A stretch of 26,762 bases of DNA, taken from assembly GCA_021399405.1 (NCBI GenBank), contig JAAFKL010000046.1, forward strand, positions 1-26,762. The letters are read 5' to 3'. This document shows positions 1 through 9,519 of the stretch, one piece after another. Made by a program: the position numbers and the translations under genes. The notes beneath the pieces are model-generated. The model was not told the DNA's origin. It made no database searches and was given only the letters and a program-made list of their open reading frames with translations. This DNA comes from Candidatus Heimdallarchaeota archaeon (GTDB taxonomy: Archaea > Asgardarchaeota > Heimdallarchaeia > Heimdallarchaeales > Kariarchaeaceae). Within the stretch, counting starts at the first letter, position 1. Every line of letters starts with the position of its first letter.

Positions 1-169
1 TCTGTAATCTCTTTAATTATAGAACTGTAAGGCATTTTACAAATTGATATTTGAATTAAAGTAATAAATTATAAAATTCATTCTAGGAAAGGATAAATAT
101 TTCTGTAAATTCATCAGTATCTATTTGCTTTCTAGATACTTCAGCATGAGTTTCTCAAATGTTAATTTA

Positions 170-493
170 TTATTCTGTTAATGCAGTGATTTCTTTTCGT
201 AATCGACCAATATCTGCACCGGTCCAGCGGTTTATTAGATTACCATCTTTAAACACCATAAATGTTGGAAGCGATAAAATCTTGAAAGCAGCGGCGGCTT
301 CTTGATTATGTTGAGTGTCCAGTTTGGCGAATACAAAATCGTCAGAAGCCATCGTGTTGGACATTTCCTCAAATACAGGAGTTGATTTTCTGCATGGGGC
401 GCACCATTCTGCCCAGGTATCCAAAACTAAAAGCTTGTTAGAAGCGATCAAGTCCTCATAATTTGCATCTGTCATTTCAATTGTATTTGTCAT
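170..493 (-). CDS. trxA: Thioredoxin
   Basis: This is a 107-residue classical thioredoxin, the usual length for a single-domain cytosolic thiol-disulfide reductant. The redox-active site WCAPC places the two cysteines at C31 and C34. The conserved cis-proline is at P76 in the SLPTF segment, next to the active site in the known fold. There is no signal peptide, so it should act in the cytoplasm, reducing protein disulfides with electrons from a thioredoxin reductase that is not in this window. The ATG start gives a normal first strand. The gene stands alone and is divergent from the helical-repeat gene at 702. Identification as a thioredoxin is secure; its specific partners cannot be told from sequence. 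Confidence 0.95.
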   Translation of the reverse strand: MTNTIEMTDANYEDLIASNKLLVLDTWAEWCAPCRKSTPVFEEMSNTMASDDFVFAKLDTQHNQEAAAAFKILSLPTFMVFKDGNLINRWTGADIGRLRKEITALTE

Positions 494-701
494 AATTGTA
501 ATAGGACTTCATGATTATTATAAGCTTTGTTTGAGATATAGAATTATCTGAGGTTGTTAAAGTGATTAAAAATGATGATCAGAAGCAAAATAATTTCTTG
601 ACCGAAATTCAGAGTTGTCACAGCTTTAAAATCATAATTAGCCAATTTTTACTAGATATATTTTTATTTCATTAACCATTATACTAAATTAAGAAGAAGA
701 A

Positions 702-1487
702 ATGAATAACCAAAACCTTGATGATAAGATCTCTTTGTATAAAAAAAAGATAGCTTTGTTTGATAAGAATTTTTCTATTTTGAGACCCATACCACATAAT
801 AAGGATGAAGAATTCGAGAATCAGTTACCAGAGATCGCTCAAATTGCCTTTGAAATTGCTGAAGATTGTAGAGGAAAAGAAAAAATGGAAATGGCTTTGA
901 AATATGTCATAAAATCAGCAACGATTTACAAAAGGGCAAGATACGTTGGAGAATACATGGAAAATCTAGTTACCCCATTTAGAAATTCATATGAGTGGTT
1001 TGTAGATTTTAACAATTTGTCCCTGTTTCAGAGATTTGGACAGACTTGGATCAATTTGATTAAAGATGAAACAGATGAGCCAAGTCATCAGAGATCTAAA
1101 CTCTATTTTCGGTATTATTATGAAGCATATCAAAAGATGAGTACTGGATTAATAAAATTCAAAAGACCGGATCTTGCAAGAAATTATCTAATGGATTTTC
1201 TACATTCATTGGATAACTTGCTTTTAATGGGTAAATTCGAAGACTGGATTCAGGATGTTCCACTAAGTGACCGAAAACCAAAAATTAACCTTCAAATTGC
1301 TGAAACATTTGACCTGGAAAGAGATTATCAAAGCGCAACAAAGTTCTATATTCAAAGCTTGGTCCATCTTGAAGATTGTGCATGGAGAAGGAATATGGTG
1401 CCGGATGCTAAAGATATTTTTAATGAAATCATCAATAAGCTTACCAAAAACATAAACAATAGATTTCCGGACTCTTTAGATTCATAA
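702..1487 (+). CDS. Helical-repeat (TPR-like) protein of unknown function
   Basis: This 261-residue protein has no signal peptide or membrane segment and I do not recognise a named family. It is almost entirely predicted alpha-helix. Several stretches have the small/aromatic spacing of TPR-type helix pairs, for example around residues 43-80 (AFEIAEDC, ALKYVIKSATIYKRA) and 205-235 (QIAETFDLERDY, SATKFYIQSL). It is probably a solenoid adaptor that binds another protein. The ATG follows the purine-rich leader AAGAAGAAGAA. The gene is divergent from thioredoxin and followed by a separately promoted PAS gene, so context does not indicate a pathway. No motif suggests catalysis. Confidence 0.75.
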   Translation: MNNQNLDDKISLYKKKIALFDKNFSILRPIPHNKDEEFENQLPEIAQIAFEIAEDCRGKEKMEMALKYVIKSATIYKRARYVGEYMENLVTPFRNSYEWFVDFNNLSLFQRFGQTWINLIKDETDEPSHQRSKLYFRYYYEAYQKMSTGLIKFKRPDLARNYLMDFLHSLDNLLLMGKFEDWIQDVPLSDRKPKINLQIAETFDLERDYQSATKFYIQSLVHLEDCAWRRNMVPDAKDIFNEIINKLTKNINNRFPDSLDS

Positions 1488-1591
1488 AATTTCGATTTTA
1501 CAACTACCTCCAATTGTCGACATCAATTGATTCCAAATTGTTGCAGTGTCACAAAATCTACAATCAATGAGGACTCTGATTTTTTTTTGGG

Positions 1592-1607
1592 CAAAGGTAT
1601 AAATATA
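1592..1607 (+). promoter_or_regulatory. Archaeal BRE/TATA promoter of the PAS gene
   Basis: A purine-rich BRE-like stretch (AAAGG) runs into TATAAATATA at 1598-1607. With the usual archaeal spacing of about 25 nt, transcription should start near 1625-1630. That lies downstream of a possible TTG start at 1618 and supports the ATG at 1642 as the real start, with a leader of roughly 15 nt. Confidence 0.6.
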
Positions 1608-1641
1608 CTATATATTTTTGTTCGTTATATACACGGTCAAA

Positions 1642-2397
1642 ATGTCAATGACTTCGACAAGCCAAAAAATAGATTTTTCTCATTATGCTGAGCGAATGCG
1701 TACGTTAGATAACTCACCAATTAGTGCTATCTTGATTAAAGACAGTATTATTTATTATATTAACGATAAATTGCTCGAATTGTTCCAGTACAAAGATAAA
1801 TCTGATCTTTTGGGGATGGAAGTTGAGGTGCTACGCCCAGAAAAACTCCGAAGTAAATTGAGAAAACGTTCCTTGAGAAGAGAACAAGGGATTACACAAC
1901 CTACAAGCTATAAAAGCATGGCATTGTTGCAAGATGGGTCATATATACCGATTCAGGTTGATGTTGATCGATTTGAAATTGATGGTGAAGGCTACACCCT
2001 TGCTTTCGTTAGTGATATATCAGAGGATTTCGAAAGTTCTAGAACTATAGGAATCCTAGAATCGCAGTTCCACGATGCTGTTGAATATTCTCCTATTGCC
2101 ACCTGTGTAACCAAAGATCGAAGAATTTTGATGGCAAACATTGTATATATAGATTTATTCGGGTATGATACCATAGATGAAATTTATGGGGCTGAATCTT
2201 CTATTTTTCAGGCTCCTAAGGCTCGAGAATTTATTGGTGAAAAAATAACAAGAAGAGAAGAAGGAGAATTCACCACTGATACCTACGAGACGTTAGGTCT
2301 ACACAAGGATGGTAGTGATTTCCCAATTAGAGTGACAGCAAAAAGAATAGAGATCGAAGATGGTGTGGGAATCCTCGCTTACATAGAAAAATTATGA
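1642..2397 (+). CDS. Tandem PAS-domain protein
   Basis: This 251-residue soluble protein consists of two PAS domains. The first spans about residues 20-125 and ends in the typical PAC strands (LLQDGSYIPIQVDV, YTLAFVSDISE). The second spans about 145-250, beginning FHDAVEYSPIATCVTKDRRI and closing with HKDGSDFPIRVTAKRI. There is no histidine kinase, receiver, GGDEF or DNA-binding domain, so output must come through protein-protein contact or dimerisation. Neither domain shows an obvious haem histidine or the flavin-binding cysteine motif, so the ligand is unknown. I chose the ATG at 1642 rather than an in-frame TTG at 1618 because the TATA box at 1598 puts the TTG upstream of the expected transcript start. 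Confidence 0.85.
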   Translation: MSMTSTSQKIDFSHYAERMRTLDNSPISAILIKDSIIYYINDKLLELFQYKDKSDLLGMEVEVLRPEKLRSKLRKRSLRREQGITQPTSYKSMALLQDGSYIPIQVDVDRFEIDGEGYTLAFVSDISEDFESSRTIGILESQFHDAVEYSPIATCVTKDRRILMANIVYIDLFGYDTIDEIYGAESSIFQAPKAREFIGEKITRREEGEFTTDTYETLGLHKDGSDFPIRVTAKRIEIEDGVGILAYIEKL

Positions 2398-2458
2398 ATA
2401 TAACGAGTATACTTAGTCCATAGAGCGGTTCTTATTTTCAATTGTATTTAATAATTGA

Positions 2459-3415
2459 TCAACGGAAGTATTTCTTCATAACCAAATTGGCAAATTTGTC
2501 TATTTGCACACTTGAAAGATCAATTGGTTGTTGCAGAAAGAAATAATCGAAACCCATAGCCTGCATATGCTCAATACGATCGCGTAGTTGTTCAGGTGTA
2601 CCCATCCAACCACCAGGATGATCTGGGTGATAAAGTCTATTTTTTAATTCTCCAATACTCATATTTGCAAGTTTAGCCCTTTGTTCAAGATGCTTTTCTA
2701 CTTCTTCATCACTTTCTCCAATCCAAGCTGGACCAAAATATGATTTACCGACCTCATCATATTCTCGACCTATATCATTACAGTGACCTTTCAGGGCATC
2801 AAGTTTTTGCTGCACTTTTTCAATTGGAGTAAATGGTAGATTCATGTAATCTGCATATTTTGCAACAAATTTGAGACTCTTTTTTTCTCCACCTCCACCT
2901 ATTAGTATCAAAGGATTATCTGGCTTAGGACTAAATGCAGCATTTTTGATATTGTAGTGTTTTCCCTCAAAATTGGTTCTACTTTTAGTAAACAGAGATT
3001 TAATGATCTGTAGAGATTCCTCTAACATCTCCATCCTTACACTAATGCTTGGAAAGTCATAACCATAAGCCTCATACTCAATTTGTTTCCAACCTGCTCC
3101 AATTCCAAATTCCATCCGATTACCTGAGATCATATCTAAACTAGCAGCAATTTTAGCCAAATAAGCAGGGTTTCGATAATTATTTCCAGCTACCAGTGTA
3201 CCAAGTTTTATTTTCTTTGTAATCATTGCTGCGGCTGTTAGAACCAGCCAAGCTTCTAATGCATGGCGGCTCTCAGATTCATTATCAAGAAAGAAATGAT
3301 CACAAATGTAAAAAGAATGAAATCCATGTTCTTCGGTTTTATTGATTATTTCTTTAGTTTGATCCCAATTATAGCCAAATTGGTTTTCAATCTGTACACT
3401 AAATTTTAAGGTCAT
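2459..3415 (-). CDS. LLM-class (luciferase-like) F420-dependent oxidoreductase
   Basis: This 318-residue protein is a bacterial-luciferase-fold TIM barrel. Characteristic segments are an N-terminal FSVQIENQ strand, the SFYICDHFF strand, KIKLGTLVAGNNYRNP, an ISGNRMEFGIGAGW motif and the LILIGGGGEKKSLKFVAKYAD strand that grips the deazaflavin phosphate in this family. Archaeal members normally use coenzyme F420, and the CofE-family gene at 8700 agrees with F420 in this organism. The substrate is unknown. The ATG start is preceded by a TATA element at 3433-3446 at the expected distance. It sits co-directionally with, but 135 nt from, the geranylgeranyl reductase gene. FMN rather than F420 cannot be excluded from sequence alone. 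Confidence 0.88.
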   Translation of the reverse strand: MTLKFSVQIENQFGYNWDQTKEIINKTEEHGFHSFYICDHFFLDNESESRHALEAWLVLTAAAMITKKIKLGTLVAGNNYRNPAYLAKIAASLDMISGNRMEFGIGAGWKQIEYEAYGYDFPSISVRMEMLEESLQIIKSLFTKSRTNFEGKHYNIKNAAFSPKPDNPLILIGGGGEKKSLKFVAKYADYMNLPFTPIEKVQQKLDALKGHCNDIGREYDEVGKSYFGPAWIGESDEEVEKHLEQRAKLANMSIGELKNRLYHPDHPGGWMGTPEQLRDRIEHMQAMGFDYFFLQQPIDLSSVQIDKFANLVMKKYFR

Positions 3416-3432
3416 TGATGACTAGTTCTTGT

Positions 3433-3446
3433 TATATATAAATAGA
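3433..3446 (-). promoter_or_regulatory. TATA element of the LLM oxidoreductase gene
   Basis: Read on the minus strand, this is CTATTTATATATAA, ending about 18 nt before the ATG at 3415. That is the spacing expected for a leaderless or nearly leaderless archaeal transcript. Confidence 0.5.
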
Positions 3447-3550
3447 AAATGATTTGGATAATCCTAAGAATATTAGCTTTTATCGTAATATTTAACCCAT
3501 CAATATAATAGTAATTTCACTAACTCGATTAAGAATAAATATACCTTATT

Positions 3551-4912
3551 CTACAGGTTTTCACCCAAAAGGGTGTTTCTACGTTCTCGCCAATTTGATA
3601 AATCAGCAGGATTCTTTGGATACTCATCATAGATTGTTCCCATTTTTTTAACAGCAGACACTAATGTATACATTTTTTTAAGTAAACCATATCTAGGGAA
3701 ACAACGAATAAGTTTGAGTAATACCGAAATGAAACCAGTATCTGGGTCTTGACCATCATACACCGCTTTTACTTCTTCTTCAGTTAGAACTTTACGAGTA
3801 AGAAGAAAATTCATTCCGTCGGCTTCAACATCTCTTAGAAATTGAAGGGTCACATATGAAATTGCGTTCCGTCTACCATAATGAGCCATAACATCCATAT
3901 TGTAATCCCATAAATTTTCTCTCGATACATCCTCTGCATCCAGAGCTTTGACAATAGCTTTGCCAGCATAATAACCACAAACCATTGCAGGTCCATGTCC
4001 TTCAGCTGTTGTAGGATCGACCTGACAAGCGGCATCTCCAATCACTACTCCACCATTGAAAGTTAGGCAATCATAAGGTGGGCGGATTGGAATCTGACCT
4101 CCTCCTGTTATCTCAACCTCATAATCTTCTCCAAGTTTGTAATAATCATCAAGGGCAGCACGATAAATCTGCTTCATTGGTTTATCTATTAGTTTATTTT
4201 CCGATTTTAACCAGCCTGTCCCAATATTCAAACGCTTATCCCCTTTCGAGAAAAACCATAGGTATCCGGGTGGGGGGATTGATGGAAAATATGCAAGCAC
4301 AATCTCTTCTGGATAAGGGTGATCTTCCTTTAATTTCACAATTTCACGAAATGAGGCAGCAATATGATGATCTGGAATAGTCTGATACATCCCGTCAGAA
4401 AAACCTTCTGGAAGTTGCCGTCTGACTACTCCAAGAGTGCCAGAACAATCTGCAACAAGTTTCGCACGTAGTTCATGGACTTCTCCATCTTTTCGATATT
4501 TTATGCCTTTCACATAATTCTCCTCAATAATCACTCCACGAACTGGTGCATCTGAAATCACTTCTACTCCAATGTCTATACAATCTTGCAATAATCTCTG
4601 TCCGTAAATGTGTCTGTCTACAACGTATCCTGGTGCACTGAGCGTTATCTCAACACTTTCAGTTTTTACAGTCATCTTAGTTACTTTATCGGAGATCTCA
4701 TCACCCCTCGGTAACTCAAGACCTAATGCTTCATGAAGAAGCACTGGTGACTCCATATCGAGTGCGTCTCCACAGGTTTTGTTACCAATCTGAGAATGTT
4801 TTTTCTTATCAACGATTACAACGCTTTTTCCCAATTTAGCTAATGTGAACGCACATGACACCCCTGCGGGTCCACCACCAACAATAATTACATCAGGTTC
4901 CGTAACAGACAT
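3551..4912 (-). CDS. Geranylgeranyl reductase family flavoprotein
   Basis: This 453-residue FAD-dependent enzyme has an N-terminal dinucleotide fold (IIVGGGPAGVSCAFTLA, residues 9-25, GxGxxG type). The family's KTCGDAL segment follows at about 44-50, and a second FAD-binding block GDAACQVDPTTAEGHGPAM lies near residues 292-310. This is the arrangement of digeranylgeranylglycerophospholipid reductases, which saturate the isoprenoid chains of archaeal membrane lipids. The length matches, allowing for a C-terminal extension of about 50 residues. There is no transmembrane helix, as expected for a peripheral membrane enzyme. The ATG places the GxGxxG strand at the usual position. A paralogous role on quinone or polyprenol chains is possible because archaea often carry several members. 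Confidence 0.88.
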   Translation of the reverse strand: MSVTEPDVIIVGGGPAGVSCAFTLAKLGKSVVIVDKKKHSQIGNKTCGDALDMESPVLLHEALGLELPRGDEISDKVTKMTVKTESVEITLSAPGYVVDRHIYGQRLLQDCIDIGVEVISDAPVRGVIIEENYVKGIKYRKDGEVHELRAKLVADCSGTLGVVRRQLPEGFSDGMYQTIPDHHIAASFREIVKLKEDHPYPEEIVLAYFPSIPPPGYLWFFSKGDKRLNIGTGWLKSENKLIDKPMKQIYRAALDDYYKLGEDYEVEITGGGQIPIRPPYDCLTFNGGVVIGDAACQVDPTTAEGHGPAMVCGYYAGKAIVKALDAEDVSRENLWDYNMDVMAHYGRRNAISYVTLQFLRDVEADGMNFLLTRKVLTEEEVKAVYDGQDPDTGFISVLLKLIRCFPRYGLLKKMYTLVSAVKKMGTIYDEYPKNPADLSNWRERRNTLLGENL

Positions 4913-5138
4913 TACAAACGAATAATTTAATTTGAATTTAATATTCTATTGGCTTGTGAACGAGTTGAAAGATAATGTTATCTTTGATTCCCCAAATGGC
5001 TCCCTTGAATCTAAAATAGATGTACGAATTAATGTGGTCGGTGTACAATTTAATTTTATACTAGTGTTGATTTTAGAAGGTTGACAAATGGTTCTAAAGG
5101 ATATTTCTTTTTTTTGAGTTTACTTTTAATCGAGTATG

Positions 5139-5147
5139 TTTATAAAT
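5139..5147 (+). promoter_or_regulatory. TATA box of the surface metalloprotease gene
   Basis: TTTATAAAT is centred about 34 nt before the ATG at 5177, predicting transcription start near 5168-5172 and a very short leader. The rest of the 264-nt gap back to 4912 is AT-rich and shows no further gene. It includes a near-palindrome GATAATGTTATC at about 4972. Confidence 0.5.
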
Positions 5148-5176
5148 CATGTCATGAACACTTCTACTAGTAAAAA

Positions 5177-8100
5177 ATGAAACTAAAATTGAATGTCGTT
5201 ATGATCATCCCATTTCTAATGATTGGGGCGGTTCCGATAGCAAATCTTACACATGGCCAAACATCAGTTGAAAATCAAGAACTGATAAATGGCCTTCTTA
5301 CACCTCGAATTGATGGTGTAATTGATAATTCGAATCTATTAGATAAAGCATCACCTCTTCTTAGTGAATGGGGAGATGCGTCAGTTCGAACTGCTGATTT
5401 TTACCTTGGTAAATCAACTGGATTAAATCTCAATCAAGAAGAGGAAGAACCAATTCAAATGCGTCTGTTTTCAAAATGGGTCGGAAATGATTTTTATTTC
5501 TCATTTGATTTTCCTAAATCTACGTTATCATCAGTTTCAATACAATTTGACTTCGATAACAATGGTAAATTAAGTAATGGAGATTTACGAATGGTTGCAA
5601 TTCTCAATCTGGCACCTCAAAAAGGTATACAATTAGATTTTATTGCCGATTCATTCTCATACGGAGTTGAGAACAAACTTCAAATTTTTACGGATGGATC
5701 ATGGCGGGACCCTACGGATTTAAATCCAAACTTATGGAATTCAAAAGAGTGGAATCCTCTTGTTAAAGGATTTGATCCAATTCAAAATGGGTTTTCAAAA
5801 TATGCAGATCTACTCTCGAATGTGGGAAAAATCGCAATCTCCCCATCTGGTGGAGAAATTGGACAATTAATTGGACCAATGTTTGATGTTGAATTACGTT
5901 TCTCACCCAGTTCATATGGTGATTTTCTCAAATTAGCAGTTCCAGCATTATCGAATTCACTTAATCTTAACGAAGTGATTGACAATGAAATAAGGCATGC
6001 AACAATGATTACTACAACTTCAGGAGCGATATATGGTTATCCCGTGCGACCAACAATTGTTGACAATTCCAACACATTCAGTTTAACAGAATATGTGGCA
6101 GATTTTTTTGACCCACGTATCCCGTTGCAACTTCAACAAGATGTTGGTATTGATCATATTGAGATGACTCAAACAGTTCAGACAGCAAATAATGATTTAT
6201 CATTAGTTCTGAACAAACAATCGCTTGCAAGAGTATTTGTAACAAATCCATCTACTACCACAGTTGAAGTAGAGGTAACATTGACAGCATATGCATTTGC
6301 ATTGATAACAATTATTGAGATAGGTTCCCTTTCACAGGTATTTAATGCGCCTGTGTCCCCAGATAGAACTATTTTAAGTAACTCAGCGAATTTTGATATG
6401 CCGGATGATTGGACCTCAATTCCTTGGTTAATCTTAAAAGCACAGGTTACCCCAGTAGGTAAGCTCGATCCTCATTCTGCAGATAATACTTTGAGCGACT
6501 TTTTCGAATTAAAAGAGACTCATGATATGAATATATATTACATACGCGTGAACACAGGAACAGCTGCAGCTGTTAATCAGGTATCTCAAGCAACCGCAGA
6601 CTCCATTACTTCGGCATTTGCTGCATCTTATCCAGTTGCCAATCCTAATTTTATACAATTGGATTGGAGTGTCTTAGGCTCAGATACTGATGGATGGTCA
6701 TCAAGTACGGGATTAAAAGCTGCTTTGACAGATATAGTTGGGGAAATAGTATTTACAATTATCCTTCAATTATTACTAGGAGTTACAGACGTCTTACCTG
6801 TTCCCGATCAGATTTTTGGAATGAAACCAACAGGCGGTGGAAGTAGTACACCAAGTTGGGGAGATTATGACGCATCATTTGCTTCATGGGGATCTCCAAC
6901 TGCTACAAGTGGCAGTCTTGTTATGGCTCATGAAGTAAATCATAATCTTGGTGATAATAATTGGGGAAGACATGTTGGAAATCCCGATGACACCACTTGG
7001 GGAGGCACAAATATTAATAGAGACCTTAGTTGGGGTTGTGGTGCTTCTGGACCTGATGCAGCTTGGCCCGGACTCAATGATAATCTTAACCAAGATTTTA
7101 CTGATACTTTAGGGTGGAATCCTGGAACTGGATTAGTTCAAAACACTAAGAATGATTTGATGAGCTATTGTAATGGTGGTACTCCAGCTAAATGGATTTC
7201 TGATTATCGCTGGGAAGCTCTAGTTGATAGATTGGAAAACTTTGTTTCTGGTTCACCTGCACCTTTATCTATTATGTCATTCAATGATATTTCTGTTAAG
7301 AATGTTAACACAAATCCAATTGAACCAAACTTTACATTACCTACTACAAGAATAATTTCAGGTGTAGTAACCAAAGATGGATCTGGATATTTAAATCCTT
7401 CATTCACAAGGCTAGGTACAATTAGTAAAATTATGGGCATTCATCAAGGAATTACACCTTGCTGGTTTTTGGATGTGACATTTGCAAATAAAACTATTAT
7501 AAGGTATGATTTTGAACCTGATTTCAGCGATCATGGTGATACTGATCATCCTCAAGATGGTACCTTTCCATTTACCTTCTGGATACCCGATGACGGTCAA
7601 ATTGTAAAAATAGAACTGCTTGATACAAACTCAAAACTATTCGATGTCAAGATCGGTACTGGGTTTACATTAGATCTAACTACCCCTGTCAATTTTGATC
7701 TCCCTAAGTCCATAAATCGAGGTGAAAAGAATACAATTCAATGGAGTTACAATAAATTGACAAATACCAGTGCAATCTTTGCTCAGCTTCAATATTCACA
7801 TGATGGTCTCCAATGGTTCAATTTAGGTAAACAAACAACCGGCAACTCATTAGAAGAAAATTTTGTATTAGAAAGCTTACCTGGTGGTGCTGAATCTCAA
7901 TTTCGGTTAATGTTAACTGATGGTTTTGATACTAAGTATGTCATTGCAGGACAATCAACCCCAGTACCATTACTTTCACCGGTTGTGTCAATAAATAAAA
8001 ATGCAAATTTCTTCAATGAAGATATATCCAAGTTAGGATTGAATCAAGCAACATCATTAGCAGATCCACGACCAAGTCCAGTTGGATCACTGATATCCTT

Positions 8101-8563
8101 CAAAGCTACTGCTTTTGATCCCCAAAAGGGAACAATGGATGCTTCAACTTTAGCATGGACAGTAACTGAAGTTGCAGAAAATGGACTTGCATTAAGCCAA
8201 TCAAGCCCTTCAGTCATAGATGACACATTTAGGTTCAGATTTAGCAAACCAGGATTATATAGAATTGATGCTTCTGTAAAATCTGCAGATGGATTAACAG
8301 GTTCTGATAGCATTTTGGTTAGGATAATACCCCCGGCTTCGATTGATGCCGCGGAATTTGACAAATTCAAAGTCCTACTAGAAGAATTGAGGGATGATAC
8401 AACATCAGAGACTAAATCATCTGATACAACATCAACTTCAACACAAGACGAATCATCATCAAAAAGTGAAAGTGCTGGTCTACCAGTCCCAACATTTGTT
8501 CTAATTCTGCCACTCTTGATTACCGGAGTAGTTAGAATGATCAACAGAAGAAAGCGAACATAA
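5177..8563 (+). CDS. Large exported metzincin-like metalloprotease with C-terminal anchor
   Basis: This 1128-residue protein has a signal peptide (residues 1-28, hydrophobic MIIPFLMIGAVPIANL core). A CBM9/DOMON-like beta domain covers about 35-270 (PRIDGVIDN opening), followed by a CARDB-like region near 315-430. The catalytic region has HEVNH at 585-589, continues NLGDNNWGRH (G592, H599), and has a likely Met-turn DLMSYC at M662. These are metzincin hallmarks: zinc ligands H585 and H589, catalytic E586. At the usual third-ligand position (+10) the residue is N595 rather than His or Asp; H599 could substitute. Beta domains follow, including a PKD/Ig-like one around 930-1050. A Ser/Thr-rich linker, a hydrophobic segment (1101-1121) and the basic tail RRKRT end the protein. 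It is predicted to be displayed on the cell surface as an extracellular protease; the substrate is unknown. Confidence 0.85.
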   Translation: MKLKLNVVMIIPFLMIGAVPIANLTHGQTSVENQELINGLLTPRIDGVIDNSNLLDKASPLLSEWGDASVRTADFYLGKSTGLNLNQEEEEPIQMRLFSKWVGNDFYFSFDFPKSTLSSVSIQFDFDNNGKLSNGDLRMVAILNLAPQKGIQLDFIADSFSYGVENKLQIFTDGSWRDPTDLNPNLWNSKEWNPLVKGFDPIQNGFSKYADLLSNVGKIAISPSGGEIGQLIGPMFDVELRFSPSSYGDFLKLAVPALSNSLNLNEVIDNEIRHATMITTTSGAIYGYPVRPTIVDNSNTFSLTEYVADFFDPRIPLQLQQDVGIDHIEMTQTVQTANNDLSLVLNKQSLARVFVTNPSTTTVEVEVTLTAYAFALITIIEIGSLSQVFNAPVSPDRTILSNSANFDMPDDWTSIPWLILKAQVTPVGKLDPHSADNTLSDFFELKETHDMNIYYIRVNTGTAAAVNQVSQATADSITSAFAASYPVANPNFIQLDWSVLGSDTDGWSSSTGLKAALTDIVGEIVFTIILQLLLGVTDVLPVPDQIFGMKPTGGGSSTPSWGDYDASFASWGSPTATSGSLVMAHEVNHNLGDNNWGRHVGNPDDTTWGGTNINRDLSWGCGASGPDAAWPGLNDNLNQDFTDTLGWNPGTGLVQNTKNDLMSYCNGGTPAKWISDYRWEALVDRLENFVSGSPAPLSIMSFNDISVKNVNTNPIEPNFTLPTTRIISGVVTKDGSGYLNPSFTRLGTISKIMGIHQGITPCWFLDVTFANKTIIRYDFEPDFSDHGDTDHPQDGTFPFTFWIPDDGQIVKIELLDTNSKLFDVKIGTGFTLDLTTPVNFDLPKSINRGEKNTIQWSYNKLTNTSAIFAQLQYSHDGLQWFNLGKQTTGNSLEENFVLESLPGGAESQFRLMLTDGFDTKYVIAGQSTPVPLLSPVVSINKNANFFNEDISKLGLNQATSLADPRPSPVGSLISFKATAFDPQKGTMDASTLAWTVTEVAENGLALSQSSPSVIDDTFRFRFSKPGLYRIDASVKSADGLTGSDSILVRIIPPASIDAAEFDKFKVLLEELRDDTTSETKSSDTTSTSTQDESSSKSESAGLPVPTFVLILPLLITGVVRMINRRKRT

Positions 8564-8699
8564 AATATCCAAAAAATATAAATTACAACAACTTTAATTT
8601 ACTAATTATAGATATTTGATAATAAAATACATTAGACAATTTTCAATTCTTATATCCTAATCGATCTGCTTATTTTCATTACAAAACAATACTTCAATA

Positions 8700-9500
8700 G
8701 TGAAATCAATACAGATCTTTTCGCTGAAATCATCAAAAATTATTGGATGGGGAGATTCAGTATTCGAAGTGTTTATTGAATCTTTAAAATTACAAGAGTT
8801 TGAAATTCAAGATTCCGATGTTATTGTCATAACTTCCAAAGTTTACAGTATGGAACAACAATCTGCTGTAGTGCTTGATACGGTAGAGCCAACTCCAAGA
8901 GCAATTGAATTAGCTGAGAAGAGTAAACTTGATCCGAGGATTGCTCAACTTGTACTTGATGAATCCAATGGAGAGGTGTATGGAGCAGTGTACAAAGCTA
9001 TTTTGGCAAAAACTGATTCAGGCTTAAGTTCAAATGCCGGGATTGATCAATCAAATTGCCCTGAAGGATATGCTTTGTTGTTACCAGCACATCCTGATAA
9101 AATCGCACAAGGCTTCAGAAAACGAGTAAAAGAACAATTTAACATAGATGTAGCGGTTATAGTTACAGATTCAAAAACTATTCCATTAAAAATAGGATCA
9201 TCTGCAATAGCTATTGGAATTGCAGGTATAGAACCTATAATTGATGAAAACGGAAAACCAGATCTTTACGGGGAACCATTAACACTTACTCGAAGTGCTT
9301 TGGCTGACAATCTTGCAACAGCAGCCAATTTAATAATGGGAGAATCAAACGAAAGAACACCATTCGGAATTATCCGAGGTTTAGATTATGTCAAAGGTGA
9401 AGACGTATCAGTAAAATCCACCATAATACCGGAAAAATATTGCCTATATTTTGCACCATTGCTTGAATTGATAGATCCATCAAGGATTTCTACAAGTTAA
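8700..9500 (+). CDS. Divergent CofE-family (F420-0:gamma-glutamyl ligase-like) protein
   Basis: This 266-residue protein has the family landmarks in order. SSNAGIDQSN (about 112-121) contains the conserved Asp, LLLPAHPDKIAQGFRKRV is the substrate/nucleotide region, and IAIGIAGI, KPDLYGEPL, ALADNLATAANLIMGE and IIRGLDY follow. CofE adds glutamates to F420-0 using GTP. The canonical segment D-T-x-G-R-x-x-R-x-G is here TDSKTIPLKIG, so the threonine is serine and the Gly-Arg and second Arg are lost. The protein may therefore have altered substrate or nucleotide binding. Translation starts at GTG; no closer ATG is in frame. No other F420 biosynthesis gene is nearby. It is certain as a family member and uncertain as true CofE. 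Confidence 0.82.
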   Translation: MKSIQIFSLKSSKIIGWGDSVFEVFIESLKLQEFEIQDSDVIVITSKVYSMEQQSAVVLDTVEPTPRAIELAEKSKLDPRIAQLVLDESNGEVYGAVYKAILAKTDSGLSSNAGIDQSNCPEGYALLLPAHPDKIAQGFRKRVKEQFNIDVAVIVTDSKTIPLKIGSSAIAIGIAGIEPIIDENGKPDLYGEPLTLTRSALADNLATAANLIMGESNERTPFGIIRGLDYVKGEDVSVKSTIIPEKYCLYFAPLLELIDPSRISTS

Positions 9501-9519
9501 ATAACACCTATTCACTGGG

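Noticed and set aside
1618..1641. TTG start for the PAS protein
   Set aside because: It lies upstream of the transcript start predicted from the TATA box at 1598; ATG at 1642 fits better.
4078..4380. 100-codon plus-strand frame inside the geranylgeranyl reductase gene
   Set aside because: It is opposite a strongly conserved enzyme and its sequence resembles no protein.
8044..8544. 166-codon minus-strand frame inside the protease gene
   Set aside because: It is a shadow of the Ser/Thr-rich 3' end of the protease gene; no promoter or domain supports it.
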